DNA of 64,000 bases from assembly GCA_002162685.1 (NCBI GenBank), contig MAAQ01000020.1, positions 186,001 to 250,000 of the forward strand, read 5' to 3'. The notes under the pieces are model-generated. The model was given only the letters and a program-made list of their open reading frames with translations. It was not told the DNA's origin and did not search any database. This stretch comes from Flavobacteriales bacterium 33_180_T64. GTDB taxonomy: Bacteria > Bacteroidota > Bacteroidia > Flavobacteriales > Flavobacteriaceae. Both the position numbers and the translations under genes were made by a program. This document shows, one piece after another, positions 9,653-19,686 of the stretch (the stretch's first letter is position 1; each line of letters opens with the position of its first letter).

Positions 9653-10616
9653 CTTTTAATGCTGTTGAAATATGAAAAATAGCATCACCTTGATAAATGA
9701 TTGGCGATTCGTTGATGTTAAAAATATAGCCGTCGTTTGGTGCTTTAACAAAATGATTGAAGCTACCATAAGGATCTGTTACATGACCAATAACATCACC
9801 TTTTGAGACATAACTATTTATTTTGATAATCGCTTTAAACATGCCAGAATAATTAGCGCGAATCCATTTGCTATCTAAAATAAAAATACATGATTTTTTA
9901 GGTTCCGATACTTTAAACTTACTATTAAGCATGTTTAAATGGTTGAGTACGCGTTTTGTGCCATTTACACCTGTGTTAGTAATGGCGTTGTCAATATTAA
10001 ATGATTTTCCGCCTTCAAAAAGCAGTACAGGGATTCCTAGTTTATAACAGGTGTTTCTAAATGATTTGTTGAGATTTTTAGAGTACAAAACAAATGGTGA
10101 TCCGAATATCTTAGCAAGTTTTTCAAGGTCTTCTTCGGCTTTAATGATTCGTATTTGTGCGGCGTTAAAACGATCTGAACCACCTGTGTGAAAATCCATC
10201 ACTAGGTCTGCATGTGGTAAAATTTCGGTAACAAACTTATGAGCCACTCTGCTTGCTAGCGAGCCTCCTTTTCCTCCAGGGAACACGCGATTTAAATCAC
10301 GACCATCTGGAAACTCACGATCCATATGAATAAAACCAAAAACGTTTATTACCGGAACACAAATAATCGTTCCGCATTTAGGTTTGTTAATGCCTTTTGC
10401 AATAATTTGCCTTACAATTTCTACTCCATTAATCTCATCGCCATGGATTCCAGCCGTTATTAAAACAGTAGGTCCAGGCTTTTTTGAGCGCTCTATAATT
10501 ACTGGAACATCTATTTTGTTTTGAGTATGTAATTTAGCAACGTTAAAATTTACGATTGCACTTTCACCTAAGGCTACTTTTTCGCCTAATATGTCTAATA
10601 CTTCTTTTTCGCTCAT
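9645..10616 (-). CDS. Succinylglutamate desuccinylase/aspartoacylase family zinc hydrolase
   Basis: 323-residue M14-like zinc-dependent deacylase. The zinc site is visible as HGDEINGVEI (HxxE) and, further on, MDFHTGG (third His ligand). A C-terminal barrel-like domain (GDVIGHVTDPYG) is typical of the family. The gene begins at the base after the rimK stop, so the two are translationally coupled. The pairing of rimK with this family recurs in marine bacteria, which suggests it acts on a RimK product or an N-acylated amino acid; the actual substrate cannot be read from sequence. Confidence 0.88.
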   Translation of the reverse strand: MSEKEVLDILGEKVALGESAIVNFNVAKLHTQNKIDVPVIIERSKKPGPTVLITAGIHGDEINGVEIVRQIIAKGINKPKCGTIICVPVINVFGFIHMDREFPDGRDLNRVFPGGKGGSLASRVAHKFVTEILPHADLVMDFHTGGSDRFNAAQIRIIKAEEDLEKLAKIFGSPFVLYSKNLNKSFRNTCYKLGIPVLLFEGGKSFNIDNAITNTGVNGTKRVLNHLNMLNSKFKVSEPKKSCIFILDSKWIRANYSGMFKAIIKINSYVSKGDVIGHVTDPYGSFNHFVKAPNDGYIFNINESPIIYQGDAIFHISTALKDD

Positions 10617-11492
10617 TTATGTTTTGTTGCGTTCTATAAAAGTGATGATTGCTCTAGCAATATTTTTTCTTGTAGCGGTTTCAATACCTTCCAAACCTGG
10701 AGTTGAGTTAACTTCAAGAAGCAAAGGCCCTCTTTCAGATTGTAGCATATCAACACCGCAAACAGGTAGTTTTAATACTTTGGAAGCTTTCATAGCTAAT
10801 TTTAGTTCATCGGTGTTTAGTTTAATAATGTGAGCACTTCCTCCACGATGAAGATTAGATCTAAATTCGCCTTCTTTACCTTGACGCTTGATTGCTCCAA
10901 CGACTTGCCCGTCTACAACCAATGCTCTAATGTCTGCGCCTTTAGCTTCTTTAATGAATTCTTGTACAATTACTCTAGCTTGGAGACCGTTAAAAGCTTC
11001 AAGTACAGATTCAGCAGCATTTTTTGTTTCAGCTAAAACAACGCCTAAACCTTGAGTGCCTTCAAGAAGTTTTATAATAACAGGAGTGCCACCAACATGT
11101 TGAATAACTTCTACTACATCACGTGAATAATTAGTGAAGACTGTTTTAGGCATTCCAATTCCTGCTTTACTTAAGCGTTGTAAACTGCGTAATTTATCTC
11201 TAGAGCGTTGTATCGCATCAGAGGTTGCAATTGTGAAAACACCCATTTCTTCAAATTGTCGAACAACAGCACAACCAAAAAAAGTTACAGAAGCTCCAAT
11301 TCTTGGAATAATAGCATCTACATAATCTAAGTAACGATCTTTATAGTAAATAGTTGGTTTTTCTTTTTCAATAATAATATCACATTCAAGTGGATCAATA
11401 ACTTCAACATCATGACCTCTACTTTCGCCTTCTTTTACAAGTCGTTGTGTAGAATATAAATGTGGGTTTCTAGATAAAATAACTATGTTCAT
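10617..11492 (-). CDS. rimK: RimK-family alpha-L-glutamate ligase (ATP-grasp)
   Basis: 291-residue ATP-grasp ligase. In E. coli RimK adds glutamates to the C-terminus of ribosomal protein S6 and can make poly-glutamate. The N-terminus [18 protein letters not shown], the central [17 protein letters not shown] nucleotide loop and the C-terminal [19 protein letters not shown] metal/ATP site are all typical. Full length. First gene of the leftward three-gene operon. Ribosomal S6 as the substrate is family knowledge, not something shown here. Confidence 0.93.
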   Translation of the reverse strand: MNIVILSRNPHLYSTQRLVKEGESRGHDVEVIDPLECDIIIEKEKPTIYYKDRYLDYVDAIIPRIGASVTFFGCAVVRQFEEMGVFTIATSDAIQRSRDKLRSLQRLSKAGIGMPKTVFTNYSRDVVEVIQHVGGTPVIIKLLEGTQGLGVVLAETKNAAESVLEAFNGLQARVIVQEFIKEAKGADIRALVVDGQVVGAIKRQGKEGEFRSNLHRGGSAHIIKLNTDELKLAMKASKVLKLPVCGVDMLQSERGPLLLEVNSTPGLEGIETATRKNIARAIITFIERNKT

Positions 11493-11601
11493 AAAACGTA
11501 CTTAAAGTATTTAATTCTCTATATAAATCAAGCGCAATTAACGATGTTGCAATATACTAAAATAGGTTAGGATTTAATTTTTGCAATACTAGCTTTTCAT
11601 T

Positions 11602-11609
11602 TATCTTTG
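11602..11609 (+). promoter_or_regulatory. Candidate uvrC promoter (-7 box TATCTTTG), leaderless spacing
   Basis: TATCTTTG matches the Bacteroidota -7 consensus TAnnTTTG. TTG at 11581-11583 is a -33 candidate with an 18-base spacer. Only four bases separate the box from the uvrC ATG, so the transcript would start at or next to the start codon. Confidence 0.6.
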
Positions 11610-11613
11610 AGTA

Positions 11614-13407
11614 ATGCAAAAACCTACACTAGATATACAATTAAAAACCTTGCCTCATCAACCTGGGGTTTACCAGTATTTTGATGTAGATGACACTTTA
11701 ATTTATGTAGGAAAAGCTAAAGACATCAAAAAAAGGGTGAGTTCATACTTCACAAAAACTCACGAAAATGGTAAGACTAGAGTCTTAGTAAAGAAAATAG
11801 CAAGCATTAAGCATATTGTTGTAGAAACAGAAACCGATGCGCTTTTATTAGAAAACAATCTTATAAAAAAGTATAAGCCTCGTTATAATGTATTGCTTAA
11901 AGATGATAAAACGTACCCTTGGATTTGTATAAAGAAAGAACGTTTTCCAAGAGTATTTTCTACGCGTCGTGTTTTTAAGGATGGCTCAGAATATTTTGGA
12001 CCATATACAAGCATGAAGACTGTTTATGTTTTACTCGATTTAATTAAAGGCTTATATAATTTACGAACATGTAATTATAATCTTTCAGAAGAAAAAATTC
12101 AAGCAGGAAAATACAAAGTTTGTTTAGAGTATCATTTAGGAAATTGTAAAGGAGCATGTGAAGACCTAGAAAGCGAAGACGATTATAATAAAAAGATAGT
12201 TGCGATAAGAGAGATTATTAAAGGGAATTTTAAAGATTCGCTTTATCGATTTAAAGCTCAAATGAAACAATTTGCTCAAGATATGCAATTTGAAGAAGCG
12301 CAACGTATCAAAGAAAAAATTGAAGTTTTAGAGAATTATCAAGCAAAATCTACGATTGTAAACCCTAAGATTAGCAATGTAGATGTATTTAGTATTATGA
12401 GTGATGAAAGCTATGCATACATCAATTTTTTACAATTATCTTATGGAAGTATTATTAGATCTCACACACTTGAAATAAAAAAGAAACTTGACGAAACGGA
12501 TAAAGAATTACTAGAATTATCGATTACTGAAATTAGACAGCGTTTCAACTCAATGTCAAAAGAAGTTTATGTGCCCTTTAAAGTCAATCTAGGAAATGAT
12601 ATCAAAATAACTGTTCCAAAATTAGGTGATAAAAAACATATTTTGGACTTATCACTTCGTAATGCTAAGTACTATCGTATGGAGCGATTTAAACAAGTTA
12701 AGATTATTGATCCTGATCGTCATGCTAATCGAATTATGGCTCAAATGAAATCTGATTTACGATTATCTATAGAGCCACGTCATATCGAATGTTTTGACAA
12801 CTCAAATATACAAGGGACTAATCCTGTAGCCGCATGTGTCGTTTTTAAAGATGGAAAACCAAGTAAAAAAGAGTACAGACATTTTAATATAAAAACGGTT
12901 GAAGGACCAGATGATTTTGCTTCGATGGAAGAAGTTGTGTTTCGTCGTTATAAACGCTTATTAGATGAAGAGTTGCCGTTGCCGCAATTGATTATTATTG
13001 ATGGAGGGAAAGGTCAATTATCATCTGCATTGAAAAGCTTAGATGCTTTAAATCTTCGGAATAAAATAGCTATTATCGGAATTGCGAAGCGTTTAGAAGA
13101 ATTATTTTATCCAGACGATCCAATTCCATTATATTTAGACAAGAAAAGTGAAACGCTTAAAATTATTCAACAATTACGAAATGAAGCCCACCGTTTTGGA
13201 ATTGAACACCATAGAAACCGAAGAAGCAAAAATGCACTTACAACAGAGCTAGAAACAATATCAGGAATTGGAGAGCAAACAGTAGTTGCTTTAATGAAAC
13301 AATTTAAGTCGGTTAAGAGGATTTCAGAAGCAAAAAAAGAAGATTTAGAAAAAGTAGTTGGTCTATCAAGAGCTCAAAAAATAATAGAGTATTATAATAA
13401 CAAATGA
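11614..13407 (+). CDS. uvrC: Excinuclease ABC subunit C
   Basis: 597-residue dual-incision nuclease of nucleotide excision repair. Domains in order: GIY-YIG nuclease (residues ~10-95; PGVYQYFD, LIYVGKAKDIKKRVSSYF), a cysteine-containing linker (RTCNYNLS, GNCKGACED), the UVR motif that contacts UvrB (~205-240; QFEEAQRIKEKIEVLE), the RNase H-like endonuclease domain (IECFDNSNIQGTNPVA, IIIDGGKGQL) and a C-terminal helix-hairpin-helix region (ISGIGEQTVVAL). Complete. The stop overlaps the start of the patatin-like gene by 4 bases (ATGA), which implies translational coupling. Confidence 0.97.
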   Translation: MQKPTLDIQLKTLPHQPGVYQYFDVDDTLIYVGKAKDIKKRVSSYFTKTHENGKTRVLVKKIASIKHIVVETETDALLLENNLIKKYKPRYNVLLKDDKTYPWICIKKERFPRVFSTRRVFKDGSEYFGPYTSMKTVYVLLDLIKGLYNLRTCNYNLSEEKIQAGKYKVCLEYHLGNCKGACEDLESEDDYNKKIVAIREIIKGNFKDSLYRFKAQMKQFAQDMQFEEAQRIKEKIEVLENYQAKSTIVNPKISNVDVFSIMSDESYAYINFLQLSYGSIIRSHTLEIKKKLDETDKELLELSITEIRQRFNSMSKEVYVPFKVNLGNDIKITVPKLGDKKHILDLSLRNAKYYRMERFKQVKIIDPDRHANRIMAQMKSDLRLSIEPRHIECFDNSNIQGTNPVAACVVFKDGKPSKKEYRHFNIKTVEGPDDFASMEEVVFRRYKRLLDEELPLPQLIIIDGGKGQLSSALKSLDALNLRNKIAIIGIAKRLEELFYPDDPIPLYLDKKSETLKIIQQLRNEAHRFGIEHHRNRRSKNALTTELETISGIGEQTVVALMKQFKSVKRISEAKKEDLEKVVGLSRAQKIIEYYNNK

Positions 13408-15641
13408 GATATAGTATTGTCGTCATATTAACCATATTTTGTGCATTTTTTGCTAAAGCGCAAACAGATGCAGAAATTAAAAAACCTAAAATTGGATTAG
13501 TGTTAAGTGGAGGTGGAGCCAAAGGACTTGCACATATTGGTGTGCTTAAAGTTATTGATAGTTTAGGTATTAAAATAGATTACGTTGCAGGTACTAGTAT
13601 GGGAGCGATAGTTGGATCACTTTATGCTTCGGGTTATTCAGGAAAACAATTAGATTCTATTTTTGGAAATTTAGATTTTGATAAAGTAATTAATGATAAT
13701 TTACCTCGTTCTTCAAAAACATTTAATGAACGCTATAATACAGAAAAGTATGCTGTAATATTACCTTTTAATAATTTTAAACTTAAATTACCTTCAGCTA
13801 TATCTAGAGGTCAAAACGTATTTAATCTATTGTCTAAATTAACACTTCATGTAAGTGATATAGAAGATTTTGAAAACTTGCCAATTCCATTTTTTTGTAT
13901 TGCAACTAATATAGAAACAGGGGAAGCTGTTATGTTAGATTCTGGAAGTTTACCTTTATGTATTTCTGCTAGTGGAGCTTTTCCGTCTTTGTTTCAGCCA
14001 GTAAATATTAATAATCAATTGTTAATTGATGGTGGTGTCGTTAATAATTATCCAATAGATGAACTTAGAGCTAAAGGAATGGATCTCATTATTGGTGTTG
14101 ATGTACAAGATGATTTAGCCACTCGAAAAGAAATGACATCTGCTCCAGATGTATTACTTCAGATTAATAATTTTAGAACGATAAATGATATGAAATTGAA
14201 GTCTAAAAAGACAGATATTTATATTAAGCCTGATATTAAGGATTTTACTGTTGTTTCTTTTAGTGATAGTAAAAAAATTATTGAGAATGGTCAGATTGCG
14301 GCTTTAGAAAAATGGAAGCAATTATCACAATTATCCAAGGTGTCCATCAAAAATAATATTAGAGAATTAAATTTAGCCAATAAGGATAGTGTTATAATTA
14401 ATGATATTATTCTTAAAGGAAATGAGAGATATACAAGATCTTATATTCTTGGAAAACTAAAGCTTAAAGGAAACGAAAAAGTGAGTTATACTAATTTTAA
14501 CAAAGGGGTCAATAATCTCATCGCTACCAATAATTTTGTTGCATTTCAATATGAGTTTAGAAAATCTCAAAATACAGAAGGATATAATTTGAGTGCGAAA
14601 CTTGAAGAAAATGCAACGACCACTTTTTTAAAATTAGGATTGCATTATGATGATTTATATAAAAGTGCAGCTTTAGCTAATATTACAAAAAAACGATTGC
14701 TTTTTAATAATGATGCGGTGTCATTAGATTTTATTCTAGGAGACAATGTGCGTTATAATTTTGAGTACCTTATTGATAAGGGGTTTTACTGGAGTGTAGG
14801 ATTGCGATCTCGATACAATCAATTTGAAAAAGGTATTAATGCCGAATTATTGCTTGATGAATCACAACTAACAACAACAGGTATCAATAAATTGGATGTG
14901 AAATTGAGAGATCAAACCAATCAATTTTATTTGCAAACATTATTTAGGAAGGATTTTGCTTTTAGTATTGGTGCAGAACATAAACGTTTAAACATTAAAT
15001 CTGAAACAATTACAATTGATACAGAAACCGATGAATTTCAATTTGAAAACACCGATTATATTAGTGTCTTCGGAACTTTAAAATTAGACATGTATGACGA
15101 TAAGTATTATCCGTCAAGCGGTGTGTATTTTAATGGCGATTTTCACACGTATTTATTTGCTTCAGAATTTAATAAAAATTTTGAGCAGTTCTCTATTGCT
15201 AAAGCCGAAATGGGCTATGCTTTTAGTGTTTCAGAGAAAATGAGCTTCAATATTCAAAGTAGTGGAGGGTTTAAAATTGGTGAAGACTCAACAAAAACTT
15301 TAGATTTCGCTCTTGGCGGCTATGGTAATGATTTGATTAATAATTTTGTTCCATTTTTAGGATATGATTTTATATCGTTAACAGGTAATAGTTATGTGAA
15401 GGCTACCGCAATTGCTGATTATGAGGTTTTTAATAAGCATCATCTAACCTTAGAGGCTAATTGGGCAAATGTTGATGATGATATTTTTGAAACGGGAGAA
15501 TGGTTTACACTTCCAGATTATAGAGGCTACGGTTTAGGTTATGGTGTAGAAACTTTTTTAGGACCAATTCAAGCCAAATTTAGCTACTCGCCAGAAGAGC
15601 GCAAAAGTGTATGGTATTTTAATATTGGATTTTGGTTTTAG
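13404..15641 (+). CDS. Patatin-like phospholipase with C-terminal outer-membrane barrel
   Basis: 745 residues. A signal peptide (MRYSIVVILTIFCAFFAKAQ) precedes a patatin domain (~30-220) with the oxyanion motif SGGGAKGLAH, nucleophile elbow GTSMG and catalytic Asp in DGGVVNNYP. A POTRA-like segment (~330-400; INDIILKGNERYT) follows, then a BamA/Omp85-like beta-barrel ending in aromatic NIGFWF. This architecture resembles PlpD, a phospholipase of outer membranes. It is predicted to sit in the outer membrane with the lipase domain facing periplasm or outside. ATGA overlap with uvrC suggests cotranscription, though no functional link is known. Confidence 0.9.
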   Translation: MRYSIVVILTIFCAFFAKAQTDAEIKKPKIGLVLSGGGAKGLAHIGVLKVIDSLGIKIDYVAGTSMGAIVGSLYASGYSGKQLDSIFGNLDFDKVINDNLPRSSKTFNERYNTEKYAVILPFNNFKLKLPSAISRGQNVFNLLSKLTLHVSDIEDFENLPIPFFCIATNIETGEAVMLDSGSLPLCISASGAFPSLFQPVNINNQLLIDGGVVNNYPIDELRAKGMDLIIGVDVQDDLATRKEMTSAPDVLLQINNFRTINDMKLKSKKTDIYIKPDIKDFTVVSFSDSKKIIENGQIAALEKWKQLSQLSKVSIKNNIRELNLANKDSVIINDIILKGNERYTRSYILGKLKLKGNEKVSYTNFNKGVNNLIATNNFVAFQYEFRKSQNTEGYNLSAKLEENATTTFLKLGLHYDDLYKSAALANITKKRLLFNNDAVSLDFILGDNVRYNFEYLIDKGFYWSVGLRSRYNQFEKGINAELLLDESQLTTTGINKLDVKLRDQTNQFYLQTLFRKDFAFSIGAEHKRLNIKSETITIDTETDEFQFENTDYISVFGTLKLDMYDDKYYPSSGVYFNGDFHTYLFASEFNKNFEQFSIAKAEMGYAFSVSEKMSFNIQSSGGFKIGEDSTKTLDFALGGYGNDLINNFVPFLGYDFISLTGNSYVKATAIADYEVFNKHHLTLEANWANVDDDIFETGEWFTLPDYRGYGLGYGVETFLGPIQAKFSYSPEERKSVWYFNIGFWF

Positions 15642-15819
15642 AATATTAAGAATTTTCCCGATATTTGGAACATGTCAAATCTAGTCTTCAAAGATTTATT
15701 GAGCTATCTACATTTTCTTATCAAGAGAAATCCTGAATAAGCTAGCATTTTTGTACCTTTAAAACACTTTAAGTTATACGAGATAACGTATAAACAAATC
15801 AATTTTTAAATTTAAAAAG

Positions 15820-16980
15820 ATGCCTTTTTATCATAAATTAGGAAAGATTCCACCAAAACGACACATCCAATTTCGAAAAGAAGATGGAAGTTTATATGCC
15901 GAGCAATTATTCGGTACTATTGGTTTTGATGGAATGTCTACCAATAGTTACCACGAGCAACGACCAACACAAGTTAAAGCTATTAAAAAGCAATATAGTG
16001 TCGCACCAAAAATCGCAAAAGCTAATCATATACAGTCCTATCGCTTAAAAGGATTTCAGGTTAAACCTGAAGACGATTATTTAGAAAGTAGAAAAGCGGT
16101 TTTAACCAATAGCGATTGTACTATAATTTTAGCAGCACCAAAACAATCTACTAAGGATTACTTTTATAAAAATTCTGATGCAGATGAGCTAGTTTTTATA
16201 CATAAAGGAACAGGAAAACTCAGAACCCACTTAGGAAATTTAGATTTTAAGTATGGAGACTATTTGGTGATTCCGCGAGGAATTATTTATAAAATAGATT
16301 TTGATACTGAAGATAATCGATTATTTATCGTTGAGTCACGTCGACCAATTTATACACCTAAACGATATCGAAACTGGTTTGGGCAGTTGTTAGAGCATTC
16401 ACCATTTTGTGAGCGTGATATAAGACAACCACAAGAATTAGAAACTTATAATGAATCTGGTGAGTTTTTGTTGAAAGTTAAAAAGCAAGATGATATTTTT
16501 GAAATGGTCTATGCATCACACCCCTTTGATGTAATAGGTTATGATGGTTATAATTATCCGTATGCTTTGTCAATTCATGATTTTGAACCTATAACCGGTC
16601 GTATTCATCAGCCACCACCAGTGCATCAAACCTTTGAAACAGATGCCTTTGTGATTTGTAGTTTTGTGCCTCGATTATATGATTATCACCCAGAATCTAT
16701 TCCTGCGCCTTATAATCATAGTAATATTGATAGTGATGAGGTGTTGTATTATGTTGATGGTGATTTTATGAGCAGAAATGATATTGATCAAGGTCATATT
16801 AGTTTGCATCCTGCTGGAATACCTCATGGTCCACATCCAGGTGCCACAGAACGGAGTATAGGAAAAATAAAAACCGATGAACTGGCTGTTATGGTAGATA
16901 CTTTTAAACCATTACAAATAACTGAAGAAGCCCTTAAAATAGCAGATGAAGATTATTATAAATCTTGGCTTGAACATTAA
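15820..16980 (+). CDS. hmgA: Homogentisate 1,2-dioxygenase
   Basis: 386-residue cupin-type Fe(II) dioxygenase that opens the ring of homogentisate to maleylacetoacetate in tyrosine/phenylalanine catabolism. Family signatures include MPFYHKLGKIPPKRH at the start, RGIIYKIDF, and near the C-terminus SDEVLYYVDGDFMSR followed by HPAGIPHGPHPG, which contain the iron ligands (Glu and His). The protein is shorter than the ~430-residue proteobacterial enzymes, as in many Bacteroidota. It lies 576 bases upstream of hppD, the preceding enzyme of the pathway, with one small membrane-protein gene between. Confidence 0.95.
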   Translation: MPFYHKLGKIPPKRHIQFRKEDGSLYAEQLFGTIGFDGMSTNSYHEQRPTQVKAIKKQYSVAPKIAKANHIQSYRLKGFQVKPEDDYLESRKAVLTNSDCTIILAAPKQSTKDYFYKNSDADELVFIHKGTGKLRTHLGNLDFKYGDYLVIPRGIIYKIDFDTEDNRLFIVESRRPIYTPKRYRNWFGQLLEHSPFCERDIRQPQELETYNESGEFLLKVKKQDDIFEMVYASHPFDVIGYDGYNYPYALSIHDFEPITGRIHQPPPVHQTFETDAFVICSFVPRLYDYHPESIPAPYNHSNIDSDEVLYYVDGDFMSRNDIDQGHISLHPAGIPHGPHPGATERSIGKIKTDELAVMVDTFKPLQITEEALKIADEDYYKSWLEH

Positions 16981-16990
16981 AATATAGAAT

Positions 16991-17485
16991 ATGTCTTATA
17001 ATAAATTACCAGCAGATCCTACAGCAATGATATTAGGAATTGTAGCTTTAGTTGTTTCATTTGTAGGTTGTTGTTGTGGTATTTTTGCAGTTATACCAGT
17101 AGTTCTGAGTATTATTGGTTTAGTCATGGCAAACAAAAGTTTGAGAGAGTATCAATTAAACCCTATAGCTTTTAATCCACAAAGTAGAAGCAATGTGTAT
17201 ACTGCAAAAGTGATAAATATCATAGCCTTGGTGTTGGGCGCTTTAGTGATGCTTTTTTATATAGCGTATTTTGCACTATATGGCGTTATGTTTTCTCAAA
17301 TTTTTAAAGAGGCTTATGAAGCGCGAAAAAATGGAGATAATTATCATTATGAATGGGAAAATGACAGTCTGTATTATGGCGATGACGATTATATTATTGA
17401 AAATGATTCAATCCATATTGACTCGATTAGAATTGACGAAACAGAAATGTTAGAGATAGAAACGCCTCTTGACAGTTTAAATTAA
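16991..17485 (+). CDS. CCC-motif membrane protein
   Basis: 164-residue small membrane protein with two hydrophobic regions (residues ~12-48 and ~73-100) and a Cys triplet (VGCCCGIFAVI) in the first. The C-terminal third is strongly acidic and Tyr/Asp-rich. It resembles the DUF4190-like CCC-motif membrane proteins of flavobacteria. It starts 10 bases after hmgA and precedes hppD, so it is part of that transcription unit, but nothing in it suggests an enzymatic or transport role. Confidence 0.78.
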   Translation: MSYNKLPADPTAMILGIVALVVSFVGCCCGIFAVIPVVLSIIGLVMANKSLREYQLNPIAFNPQSRSNVYTAKVINIIALVLGALVMLFYIAYFALYGVMFSQIFKEAYEARKNGDNYHYEWENDSLYYGDDDYIIENDSIHIDSIRIDETEMLEIETPLDSLN

Positions 17486-17556
17486 ACTATTAAAAATTAA
17501 TAAATCAAACTTTTATGTTTGATTATCTTCCTTTGGAAGAATAAAAAATAAATATT

Positions 17557-18717
17557 ATGGCAAAAGAAATAAAAAGTGTCAATTACGGATTAGAAAAAAT
17601 CTTTGAAGGTGCTCAAGATTTTTTACCACTATTAGGAACAGATTACGTAGAGTTCTATGTTGGAAATGCAAAGCAATCAGCTCATTTTTATAAAACAGCA
17701 TTTGGATTTCAGTCGTATGCTTATAAAGGTTTAGAGACAGGTTCAAAAGATTCTGTGAGTTATGTCTTAACACAAGATAAAATAAAACTAGTGCTAACAA
17801 CACCTTTAAATAGTAAGTCGCCAATTAATGACCATATAGTAAAGCATGGAGATGGCGTAAAAGTTATAGCGCTTTGGGTTGATGATGCAAAAAAATCATA
17901 TGAAGAAACAACCAAAAGAGGTGCGAAGTCATATATGGAGCCTGTTGTTGAAACCGATGAGTTTGGTGAAGTTATAAGAGCTGGAATTTATACCTATGGA
18001 GAAACAGTACACATGTTTGTTGAACGTAAAAATTATAAAGGGACATTCTTGCCTGGATTTCAAAAATGGGAATCAGATTATAACCCTGAGTCCGTTGGAT
18101 TAAAATATATTGACCATATGGTTGGTAATGTAGGTTGGGGGCAAATGAATACCTGGGTTAAATGGTACGAAGATGTAATGGGGTTTGTGAATTTTCTGTC
18201 GTTTGATGACAAACAAATTCATACCGAATATTCAGCATTAATGAGTAAAGTAATGAGTAATGGAAATGGTCGTATTAAGTTTCCAATTAATGAACCCGCT
18301 AAAGCTGCTAAAAAATCTCAAATAGAAGAGTATTTAGATTTTTATGAAGATTCGGGAGTACAACACATTGCAGTTGCAACAGATGATATTATTCAAACTG
18401 TAGCGCAATTGAAAGCAAGAGGGATTGAGTTTTTGCCACCACCACCTCAAGCTTATTATGATGATATTCCTAGACGTTTAGGTGTGCACATGGATATGAT
18501 GAAAGAGGATATTAAAGAACTTCAAAAACTATCTATTCTTGTAGATGCCGATGAAGAAGGTTATCTGCTTCAAATTTTCACAAAACCAATAGAAGATCGA
18601 CCAACTTTATTTTTTGAAATCATTCAACGAATGGGAGCTCAAGGTTTTGGTGCAGGAAATTTTAAAGCGTTGTTTGAATCTATAGAACGCGAGCAGGCAA
18701 AAAGAGGAACGTTGTAA
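17557..18717 (+). CDS. hppD: 4-hydroxyphenylpyruvate dioxygenase
   Basis: 386-residue Fe(II) enzyme that converts 4-hydroxyphenylpyruvate to homogentisate. Two vicinal-oxygen-chelate halves are seen: N-terminal DYVEFYVGNAKQSAHFY and the catalytic C-terminal half with the iron ligands in KYIDHMVGNV (His), VQHIAVATDDI (His) and TLFFEIIQRMG (Glu). Complete, including the conserved C-terminal GNFKALFESIEREQAKRGTL. Its product is the substrate of the neighbouring HmgA. A strong terminator follows at 18733, so hmgA-CCC-hppD form one unit. The fumarylacetoacetase step is not encoded in the window. Confidence 0.96.
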   Translation: MAKEIKSVNYGLEKIFEGAQDFLPLLGTDYVEFYVGNAKQSAHFYKTAFGFQSYAYKGLETGSKDSVSYVLTQDKIKLVLTTPLNSKSPINDHIVKHGDGVKVIALWVDDAKKSYEETTKRGAKSYMEPVVETDEFGEVIRAGIYTYGETVHMFVERKNYKGTFLPGFQKWESDYNPESVGLKYIDHMVGNVGWGQMNTWVKWYEDVMGFVNFLSFDDKQIHTEYSALMSKVMSNGNGRIKFPINEPAKAAKKSQIEEYLDFYEDSGVQHIAVATDDIIQTVAQLKARGIEFLPPPPQAYYDDIPRRLGVHMDMMKEDIKELQKLSILVDADEEGYLLQIFTKPIEDRPTLFFEIIQRMGAQGFGAGNFKALFESIEREQAKRGTL

Positions 18718-18732
18718 CTATTTTAATAATTA

Positions 18733-18763
18733 AAAAACACCATCGTTAGGATGGTGTTTTTTT
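18733..18763 (+). terminator. Rho-independent terminator after hppD
   Basis: Inverted repeat AAACACCATC / GATGGTGTTT around a short loop, followed by a run of seven T. Confidence 0.9.
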
Positions 18764-18898
18764 GAAATCTAACATAACTATAACACCTTTATTCATAATG
18801 GTTTCGATTAAATTTATATTTTTGGAATAGTAATTGTAATTCTTCATTGTAAGCAATAAAATGTAATGATAAATGTTACATTTACAATACGAAATAAA

Positions 18899-19681
18899 AT
18901 GAAAAACTTACTACTTATAATTAGTGTTCTATTGTGTATGCAAGTTTCTACTGCTCAGGAAGAAAGTGCATTTCAAGATGGAGAATGGTTTAAATTTAAA
19001 ATGAGCTATAGCGGATTTTTAAAAGCAGGAAACGCAACACTTTCAGTTGATGAAACAAAATTAGACGGTAGACCAGTATATCATGTTGTTGGAAAAGGAT
19101 GGACTACTGGAGCGATTAAATGGTTCTTTAAAGTCAAAGACAGGTACGAGAGTTATTTTGATAAAGAAACTGGGATTCCATATAAATTCATTAGAAAAAT
19201 TAATGAAGGCGGACACACTAAAGACATTGAAATCGCTTTTAATCATAAGACAAAAGAAGCTTTAGTAGAAAATAAAAAACATAAAACAACAAAAATAATT
19301 ACCACTGAACAAGATGTTCAAGATATGGTTTCAGCATTTTATTATTTAAGAAATAACTATGATACTGAGCATATAAAAGTTAGTGATGTTGTATCACTTA
19401 ATATGTTTTTTGATGAAGAAAATTATAATTTTAAACTAAAATTCTTAGGACGAGAAACAATCGATACCGAACTTGGGGGTAAAATGAAAACATTAAAGTT
19501 TAGACCATACGTTATGGCAGGACGTGTGTTTAAAGAACAAGAAAGCTTAACCTTATGGGTAAGTGCAGATAAAAATAAAATTCCTTTAAAAATAAAAGCA
19601 GATCTAGCTGTAGGTTCACTTAGAGCAGATTTAGTAGCATTTAAAGGATTAAAGCATCCATTACAGATGGAATTTGACTAA
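18899..19681 (+). CDS. DUF3108 domain exported protein
   Basis: 260 residues counted from ATG 18899, which begins a good signal peptide (MKNLLLIISVLLCMQVSTAQ). An upstream in-frame ATG at 18866 would add 11 residues before it and is less likely. The mature part fits the DUF3108 family: AFQDGEWFKFKMSYSGFLKAG near the start, then a beta-rich fold. A -7-like box TATTTTTG lies at 18827-18834. kynA follows after 5 bases, so the two are probably cotranscribed. Function unknown; periplasmic or outer-membrane location is inferred. Confidence 0.85.
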   Translation: MKNLLLIISVLLCMQVSTAQEESAFQDGEWFKFKMSYSGFLKAGNATLSVDETKLDGRPVYHVVGKGWTTGAIKWFFKVKDRYESYFDKETGIPYKFIRKINEGGHTKDIEIAFNHKTKEALVENKKHKTTKIITTEQDVQDMVSAFYYLRNNYDTEHIKVSDVVSLNMFFDEENYNFKLKFLGRETIDTELGGKMKTLKFRPYVMAGRVFKEQESLTLWVSADKNKIPLKIKADLAVGSLRADLVAFKGLKHPLQMEFD

Positions 19682-19686
19682 TTAAT

